Positions 6,032-10,745 of a DNA stretch of 12,219 nt are shown here, one piece after another (positions within the stretch are counted from its first letter, which is position 1; every line of letters begins with the position of its first letter). The notes beneath the pieces were generated by a model, which did no database searches, was not told where the DNA came from, and was given only the letters and a program-made list of their open reading frames with translations. The DNA lies in NCBI GenBank assembly GCA_013044465.1, contig JABEUL010000074.1, positions 1 to 12,219 on the forward strand, in the 5' to 3' direction. The translations under genes and the position numbers were made by a program. Source of the stretch: Acidimicrobiales bacterium (lineage in GTDB: Bacteria; Actinomycetota; Acidimicrobiia; Acidimicrobiales; JABEUL01).

Positions 6032-8539
6032 TCAGATTTCGCCAGGCCCCAAAGGCTCAGTTCCACCAGTTCCGGCGAACTCCATTGGGGGCGGCTCAAA
6101 ACCTTCGATAGTCCTAAAGATCAACTCTTCTCCCTCAACGTCAACCACAATGGTCTCGCCAACTCTGAACTCTTTCCAAAGCAACTTTTCTGCCAATGGA
6201 TCTTCTATCATTTGCTGAATTGCCCTGCGAAGTGGCCTAGCTCCAAGCTGAGGATCGTAACCTTTAAGACCAAGCAGCTGTTTAGCCGAAAGCGTGAGCT
6301 CAAGTCCTATGCCTTGACTCTCAAGTTGCTCTTGAACACGCTTGATCATGAAGTCCACAATCTGAGTAACCTCTTCAGTTGTCAAAGAGTGGAAGACGAT
6401 GACATCGTCAATTCTGTTTAAGAACTCTGGCTTGAAGTGTCCCTTCAATGCCTCGTTCACCTTCTTTTTCATGTGCTCATATGTCACGGCTTCACTAGTC
6501 TTAGCAAACCCAAGGGAAGTTTTCCCTAAGTCTGCCGTTCCAAGATTAGAAGTCATAATCAATACCGTATTTTTGAAATCAACCGAGCGACCCTGGGCAT
6601 CTGTGAGGCGACCATCTTCTAGGATCTGCAATAGCGTGTTGAAAATATCTGGATGCGCTTTTTCTACCTCGTCGAAAAGGACAACCGAAAATGGCTTTCT
6701 CCTAACAGCCTCCGTGAGCTGCCCTCCCTCGTCATATCCGACATATCCAGGAGGAGATCCGACTAAACGGCTAACTGCATGCTTTTCCATGTACTCTGAC
6801 ATGTCAAGTTGAATTAGCGCGTCTTCATCATCAAATAAGAATTCGGCTAGTGCTTTAGCTAACTCGGTTTTTCCAACTCCCGTTGGGCCTAAGAATATGA
6901 ACGAACCAGAAGGGCGCTTCGGGTCCTTTAGACCTGCTCTCGTTCGCCTAATAGCCCGCGAGAGGGCTTCAATAGCCTGGTTCTGACCGACGATTCTCTT
7001 GTGGAGTTCGTCTTCCATCCTGAGCAGCTTGGAAGTCTCCTCTTCAGTTAGCTTGTAGTCCGGGATGCCTGTCCAGTTGGCCAAACCTTCGGCCACGACT
7101 TCTTCGTCTACTATGTCGAAAAGATCTATTCCCTTTTCATGAAGTTCAACTTCGGCGGCAGTTTTCTGAGCAAGCTTCTCTTGTTCTTGCTCTCCTAATT
7201 GACGAGCCAGTTCAACGTTTGACTTGTCAAGCGCAATTTGCTTTTCTGATCGAATCCGAGCCAGTTCATCTTCGATTATCTGATAAGACTCGGGAGTCTT
7301 CATTCTTCTAACTCTCAAGCGGCTTCCGGCCTCATCAATCAAGTCAATTGCCTTATCTGGCAAAAATCTATCAGCGATGTATCGATCCGCCAAATTAGCT
7401 GCAGCCACCAGAGCCTGGTCGGTAATTGTTACTTGGTGGTGCGCCTCATAGCGATCTCTCAATCCCTTTAGAATCTCGATTGTGTGGGCAACTGTTGGCT
7501 CGGCCACCTTAACGGGTTGGAACCTACGTTCTAGTGCAGCATCTTTTTCTAAATGCTTCCTGTATTCGTCGGTGGTTGTCGCACCAATAGTTTGCAACTC
7601 ACCTCTTGCAAGCATTGGCTTCAAGATACTGGCTGCATCAATTGCACCTTCGGCGGCACCTGCTCCGACAAGTGTGTGCAACTCATCAATAAATAGGATT
7701 ATGTCACCTCGAGTTCGAATTTCCTTGAGGACTTTCTTGAGGCGTTCTTCAAAATCTCCTCGGTAGCGCGATCCAGCAACTAGAGCACCGAGATCCAAAG
7801 TATAAAGCTGCTTGCCTTTTAAGGTCTCTGGAACGTTATCTGAGACAATATGTTGACTTAAGCCCTCAACGATGGCAGTTTTGCCAACGCCAGGCTCTCC
7901 GATCAATACAGGGTTGTTTTTAGTCCTTCTCGAGAGAACTTGCATTAGCCTCTCGATTTCCTTATCCCTTCCAACAACTGGGTCAAGCTTCTGATCTCTT
8001 GCCATCGCTGTGAGATTTCTGCCGAACTGGTCTAAAACAGGTGATCCGGCTTGGGCGTCACTTGGGGATCCACCAACGGATGCGGTTGGGGATTCTTTGG
8101 TGGAAGCACCATTCATGAGCTGAATGACCTGTTGTCGAACGGCTGGAAGCTCAGCACCAAGCTGGGTGAGAACCTGAGCGGCTACTCCTTCGCCCTCTCT
8201 TACGAGACCCAAGAGCATGTGCTCAGTTCCGATGTAGTTGTGACCAAGCTGGAGAGCTTCTCTAAGCGAGAGCTCTAAAACTTTCTTGGCGCGCGGCGTG
8301 AAGGGTGGAGATGAAGAAGTTCCAGTTCCCGGCATTCCGATCGTTTCTTCAACTTTTTCCCTAACGGCTTCAAGGGATACTCCCATTGCTTCCAAAACTT
8401 TGGCTGCGACACCTTCACCTTCTCGAATCAAACCCAAAAGAATGTGCTCTGTACCTATAAAACTGTGGTTGAGCAGGCGCGCTTCGTCTTGGGCTAACAC
8501 GAGAACCCTACGGGCCCTATCTGTAAACCTTTCGAACAC
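6032..8539 (-). CDS. clpC: ClpC, AAA+ unfoldase of the ClpCP protease
   Basis: ClpC unfolds substrates with ATP and feeds them to the ClpP chamber in the cytoplasm. I use the GTG at 8539 (835 residues, FERFTDRARR right after Met). The frame is open to a TTG at 8566, but AGGAGGAGG (complement 8544-8552) just before the GTG and family alignment fix the start. Two Clp N repeats (IGTEHILLGLIREGEG, IGTEHMLLGLVREGEG) cover about residues 5-140. AAA module 1 has Walker A GEPGVGKT at 214-221 and Walker B ILFIDE at 281-286. A UVR/coiled middle domain lies near 418-453. AAA module 2 has GPTGVGKT at 551-558 and VVLFDE at 619-624. The ClpP-docking loop reads LGF at 676-678. The tail is Pro/Gly-rich. The UVR domain separates it from ClpB and ClpA. 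It is the first gene of the minus-strand train. Confidence 0.97.
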   Translation of the reverse strand: MFERFTDRARRVLVLAQDEARLLNHSFIGTEHILLGLIREGEGVAAKVLEAMGVSLEAVREKVEETIGMPGTGTSSSPPFTPRAKKVLELSLREALQLGHNYIGTEHMLLGLVREGEGVAAQVLTQLGAELPAVRQQVIQLMNGASTKESPTASVGGSPSDAQAGSPVLDQFGRNLTAMARDQKLDPVVGRDKEIERLMQVLSRRTKNNPVLIGEPGVGKTAIVEGLSQHIVSDNVPETLKGKQLYTLDLGALVAGSRYRGDFEERLKKVLKEIRTRGDIILFIDELHTLVGAGAAEGAIDAASILKPMLARGELQTIGATTTDEYRKHLEKDAALERRFQPVKVAEPTVAHTIEILKGLRDRYEAHHQVTITDQALVAAANLADRYIADRFLPDKAIDLIDEAGSRLRVRRMKTPESYQIIEDELARIRSEKQIALDKSNVELARQLGEQEQEKLAQKTAAEVELHEKGIDLFDIVDEEVVAEGLANWTGIPDYKLTEEETSKLLRMEDELHKRIVGQNQAIEALSRAIRRTRAGLKDPKRPSGSFIFLGPTGVGKTELAKALAEFLFDDEDALIQLDMSEYMEKHAVSRLVGSPPGYVGYDEGGQLTEAVRRKPFSVVLFDEVEKAHPDIFNTLLQILEDGRLTDAQGRSVDFKNTVLIMTSNLGTADLGKTSLGFAKTSEAVTYEHMKKKVNEALKGHFKPEFLNRIDDVIVFHSLTTEEVTQIVDFMIKRVQEQLESQGIGLELTLSAKQLLGLKGYDPQLGARPLRRAIQQMIEDPLAEKLLWKEFRVGETIVVDVEGEELIFRTIEGFEPPPMEFAGTGGTEPLGPGEI

Positions 8540-8543
8540 TCGA

Positions 8544-8552
8544 CCTCCTCCT
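8544..8552 (-). promoter_or_regulatory. strong Shine-Dalgarno sequence of clpC
   Basis: On the minus strand AGGAGGAGG ends 4 nt before the GTG at 8539. It is the strongest SD in the window and decides the clpC start against the upstream TTG at 8566, which would place this purine run inside the coding sequence as a Gly-Gly-Gly stretch absent from the family. Confidence 0.85.
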
Positions 8553-8593
8553 ATCTCTGGCAGCAAGTACTTTTAGTGTACCGCTAAAGGCGA

Positions 8594-8604
8594 CGCTTTT
8601 GGCG
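8594..8604. promoter_or_regulatory. candidate ClgR operator (CGC-N5-GCG) upstream of clpC
   Basis: On the minus strand the site reads CGCCAAAAGCG. It fits the CGC-Y-N-A-N-R-GCG core I recall for ClgR, the actinobacterial regulator that activates clp genes in Corynebacterium, Streptomyces and Mycobacterium. The flanks fit only partly (G rather than A/T before CGC). It lies just downstream of the candidate -10 box at 8607-8612, around the expected transcription start, which would suit repression or a different promoter better than classical activation. GGCG and CGCC around it make a larger imperfect palindrome. Confidence 0.4.
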
Positions 8605-8606
8605 CC

Positions 8607-8612
8607 ATAATA
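8607..8612 (-). promoter_or_regulatory. candidate -10 box of the clpC promoter
   Basis: TATTAT on the minus strand, 5 of 6 to TATAAT, lies about 68 nt upstream of the clpC GTG. A TGTGAT element 16 nt upstream is only a weak -35 match. The expected start point would be near 8600, giving a leader of about 60 nt. Confidence 0.4.
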
Positions 8613-8642
8613 GAAATATCGGCTAAAAATCACATTTTCCTC

Positions 8643-8661
8643 ACAAATCTTGCCGATTTGT
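8643..8661. repeat. 7-bp inverted repeat in the divergent clpC/prenyl-synthase region
   Basis: ACAAATC (8643-8649) and GATTTGT (8655-8661) pair perfectly around the loop TTGCC. Lying between the two divergent genes without a T-run, it is more likely an operator than a terminator. A similar but imperfect element (CAAATC, 5-nt loop, GGTTTG) occurs at 9966-9982 after the prenyl synthase gene. Confidence 0.35.
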
Positions 8662-8684
8662 ACGGGAGCCCTTAATTTTTCGCC

Positions 8685-8690
8685 TACATT
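8685..8690 (+). promoter_or_regulatory. candidate -10 box for a leaderless prenyl synthase transcript
   Basis: TACATT (TAnnnT) ends 6 nt before the GTG at 8697, the spacing expected if transcription starts at the first base of the start codon. Leaderless mRNAs are common in actinobacteria, and no SD is present within 20 nt of this start. No good -35 box is visible. An 11-nt near-palindrome TCACA-G-TGTGA (8690-8700) overlaps the start codon and might be a protein site. Confidence 0.35.
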
Positions 8691-8696
8691 CACAGT

Positions 8697-9746
8697 GTGA
8701 TAAACATTATTTTTGCCTTAGACCTTCCCAATTTAGAAAATGATTTGAAAAGGCTCGAAGACGCACTGAAGGATTCGGTCACAACCGATGATCCTTTTCT
8801 TGACGAAGTAGCCAGACATCTCATTGATGCAGGTGGAAAACGCCTCCGACCTGCACTTGCTATCGCATCTTCACTAATCGGAAGAGAAGATGGCAGCATC
8901 GATCCCAGCAATCTGGATGAAAAAACCCTTAGTGAATTTTTCAAATCAGACAATGACGTGATCACTGGATCTGTCGCGGTTGAACTGGTTCACCTAGCCT
9001 CGCTTTATCACGACGATGTGATGGATGAGGCCCTCACTAGAAGAAATGTGGAGAGCGTAAATGCTAGGTGGGGCAATCTGGTAGCAATAGTGGCTGGGGA
9101 TTTTCTCTTGGCCAGATCTGCCGAGATTGCTGCATCATTAGGCAGTGAAATTGCAGGCCTTTTGGCGGCATCACTTGGAAGGCTATGTGGCGGACAGGTC
9201 AGCGAAGTTAACGCTGCATTTAGTACAAATAGGACCTTAGATACATACTACCGATCAATAGCTGGGAAAACTGCCTCATTGATGGCCACTGCATGCCATA
9301 TAGGCGCACTTACAGGTGGTGTCAATCGTGAATTAATTCCTAATCTTGTCGCCTACGGTGAAGCTCTCGGAATGGCTTTTCAAATCAGAGATGACATCTT
9401 AGATATTGCCGGAGAATCCAAAACTCTCGGAAAAGTGGCTGGGCAAGATTTGGTTGAGGGGATATATACTTTGCCAGTTCTACTTACTCTTGAAAATCCA
9501 CATTTTGGTGGCGAACTGCTTTCCATGCTTGGAAAACCGCTTGATGAACAAGATAGAGATAAGGCAAGAAAACTCGTGACTTCAACAGATGCAATTGCAA
9601 ATAGCATCGAGATTGGACAGAGTTTTGCCAAAAAAGCAGCCTCCCAAATTGAAGATTTTAACGACACTTTAGTTGGCCGAGGACTTACCCGTTTAGCCTA
9701 TCAATTAATGGATGATGTAAGAGAGCTAATACCTGCAAAAGTTTAG
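8697..9746 (+). CDS. long-chain trans-polyprenyl diphosphate synthase
   Basis: This all-alpha prenyltransferase adds isopentenyl diphosphate units to an allylic diphosphate, probably making the menaquinone side-chain precursor. Marks in the 349-residue protein are GGKRLRP at 46-52, the first Asp-rich motif DDVMD at 106-110, RWGN and AGDFLLARS near 125-141, GGQ at 165-167, FQIRDDILD with the second Asp-rich motif DDILD at 232-236, and GQDLVEGIYTLP at 249-260. Small residues Ala101 and Ser102 sit 5 and 4 places before the first motif, where short-chain enzymes often carry bulky residues, which favours a long product. An acidic insert of about 25 residues (63-88) precedes the first motif. The start is GTG at 8697 without an SD. 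It is the only plus-strand gene, divergent from clpC. It is IspB/HepT/IdsA-like; the exact product is not determined. Confidence 0.92.
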   Translation: MINIIFALDLPNLENDLKRLEDALKDSVTTDDPFLDEVARHLIDAGGKRLRPALAIASSLIGREDGSIDPSNLDEKTLSEFFKSDNDVITGSVAVELVHLASLYHDDVMDEALTRRNVESVNARWGNLVAIVAGDFLLARSAEIAASLGSEIAGLLAASLGRLCGGQVSEVNAAFSTNRTLDTYYRSIAGKTASLMATACHIGALTGGVNRELIPNLVAYGEALGMAFQIRDDILDIAGESKTLGKVAGQDLVEGIYTLPVLLTLENPHFGGELLSMLGKPLDEQDRDKARKLVTSTDAIANSIEIGQSFAKKAASQIEDFNDTLVGRGLTRLAYQLMDDVRELIPAKV

Positions 9747-10079
9747 GTGAAGTTGACTTATTTGAAGTGGCATTATAAGAAATATTTGCCTAAAATGGCC
9801 GCAAAAATTTAAGCCATCTTTGCCCTATTAATGGGAGCCCTAACAAAAAGAACCGAGATGGCAAATTCGATGTACCTAAACTAACCTTGAACCTCCCCGG
9901 AAAATATTAGGAGAAGTCATTTGCGTTCCCTCTGGCAATTGTTAGGCGCCTATTGATCTGCCATACAAATCTGCCCGGTTTGCCTTTTGAAACACTTACT
10001 AAGGAAACCAAAAGTAAAGCCACTGGAGCATCATGAAAAACCCAGATGGGAATGGTATTTTTAAATTACTGAAATGGCA

Positions 10080-10101
10080 TTACTAACAAATTTATTAGTA
10101 A
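10080..10101. repeat. inverted repeat TTACTAA-N8-TTAGTAA
   Basis: Perfect 7-bp arms at 10080-10086 and 10095-10101 flank CAAATTTA. The stem has only one G:C pair, and no T-run follows on either strand. It could be a regulator site or a footprint of past insertion, but at this length and composition chance is possible. Confidence 0.25.
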
Positions 10102-10244
10102 GAAACCTGAAAAAATCCAAGCAGAGATTTCAAGGTAGAAAGTCCAAAACATGTGGGTTAGAAATACCAAAAGGATCTGGTTGACCCTGAGAATTAGCTA
10201 AGAGGTAATACAAGATCAGAAAACCCAGTATTTGCGGCAATGCA

Positions 10245-10475
10245 ATGCCAGTGGAGAGTCATCTGCACAACTACTATTCAATCGTGCCACCAGCGGCTAT
10301 AAAAGGCACTGAAGCTTTCACTTCAAGCCTGATCATCGTTATGACCATTCTGGGCTCCGCCTTGACATGGATGCGAGCGAATGCAGCCGGAGTGGTTTTG
10401 CTTTGATCCGAGCCGCCATTTACTTCGCTTTATTCTGACCTTCCAAAACTACTTGGAACTTTCTACATCGTGTAG
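10245..10475 (+). pseudogene. possible eroded membrane-protein fragment with an in-frame stop
   Basis: From an ATG at 10245 a 53-codon frame runs to TGA at 10404, then the same frame stays open 22 more codons to TAG at 10473. The first part carries a hydrophobic stretch (TSSLIIVMTILGSALTW) like one transmembrane helix. There is no SD and no family I recognise. It may be a decayed gene or simply chance open sequence in a non-coding region. Confidence 0.15.
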
Positions 10476-10606
10476 GCATAATTGGACCTTTTGGCCGGCA
10501 AACAATCTTAGATCCTGCTGCCAACAGTTAGCAAATAAACCAAAATACTTTGAATATTTGCGAACCTTGAATATTGGATTTAGCTGCTACACAGTTTGCC
10601 AAGCAC

Positions 10607-10649
10607 TTGAGTGAATAGTATCACTAGTCACACTCAATCTATCTGAGTG
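10607..10649. repeat. three-arm inverted repeat with mutually exclusive pairings
   Basis: TTGAGTG (10607-10613) pairs perfectly with CACTCAA (10631-10637), and the same central arm pairs by 6 bp with TGAGTG (10644-10649). As RNA only one hairpin could form at a time. It lies about 100 nt past the stop of the minus-strand repeat protein, before the end of its expected 3' region. A further 5-bp stem, TGGCT/AGCCA, follows at 10648-10664. The role is unknown. Confidence 0.3.
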
Positions 10650-10745
10650 GCTGGCAAAGAGCCAAAGCCTTCTCACATAAAAAACCAGTACGGGTCAAAG
10701 GTAGATCAAACATTTACTGATGATGAAAATATCTTCTTTTAAATT

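Larger units (their letters stand above)
9747..10745. other. 1-kb intergenic region between convergent genes, no intact gene recognised
   Basis: AT-rich sequence with no recognisable long reading frame on either strand. The 77-codon frame at 10381-10614 has no SD, a biased Cys/Trp-rich composition and no family resemblance, so I do not call it. The stretch holds several small inverted repeats: ATGGC/GCCAT at 9795-9817, with GCCATCT (9813-9819) also able to pair with AGATGGC (9856-9862), then 9966-9982, 10080-10101 and 10607-10649. A textbook AGGAG (9909-9913) stands 7 nt before a TTG opening only an 11-codon frame (9921-9956). No strong terminator was found for either convergent gene, and no tRNA-like fold. 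Confidence 0.6.

Noticed and set aside
5566..6111. 181-codon plus-strand frame across the radA/clpC junction
   Set aside because: It lies antisense to two well-supported genes, with no family resemblance and no start signal.
8540..8566. TTG start for ClpC at 8566
   Set aside because: The extra nine residues include Gly-Gly-Gly encoded by the SD itself, and ClpC proteins begin at FERFTDRARR.
9764..10082. Imperfect direct repeat TGAAGTGGCATTA / TGAAATGGCATTA
   Set aside because: Thirteen bases with one mismatch in an AT-rich kilobase is near chance expectation and the flanks do not align.
10550..10575. 9-bp direct repeat TTGAATATT spaced 17 nt
   Set aside because: Short and AT-rich with only two copies; no array or iteron pattern, so no origin or CRISPR claim.
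10381..10614. 77-codon plus-strand frame in the intergenic region
   Set aside because: No SD, odd Cys/Trp/His-rich composition and no resemblance to known proteins; length is compatible with chance.
10272..10620. 9-bp inverted pair TACTATTCA / TGAATAGTA as ends of a small mobile element
   Set aside because: A 9-bp match within 1 kb is expected by chance, there is no target duplication and no transposase remnant between the ends.
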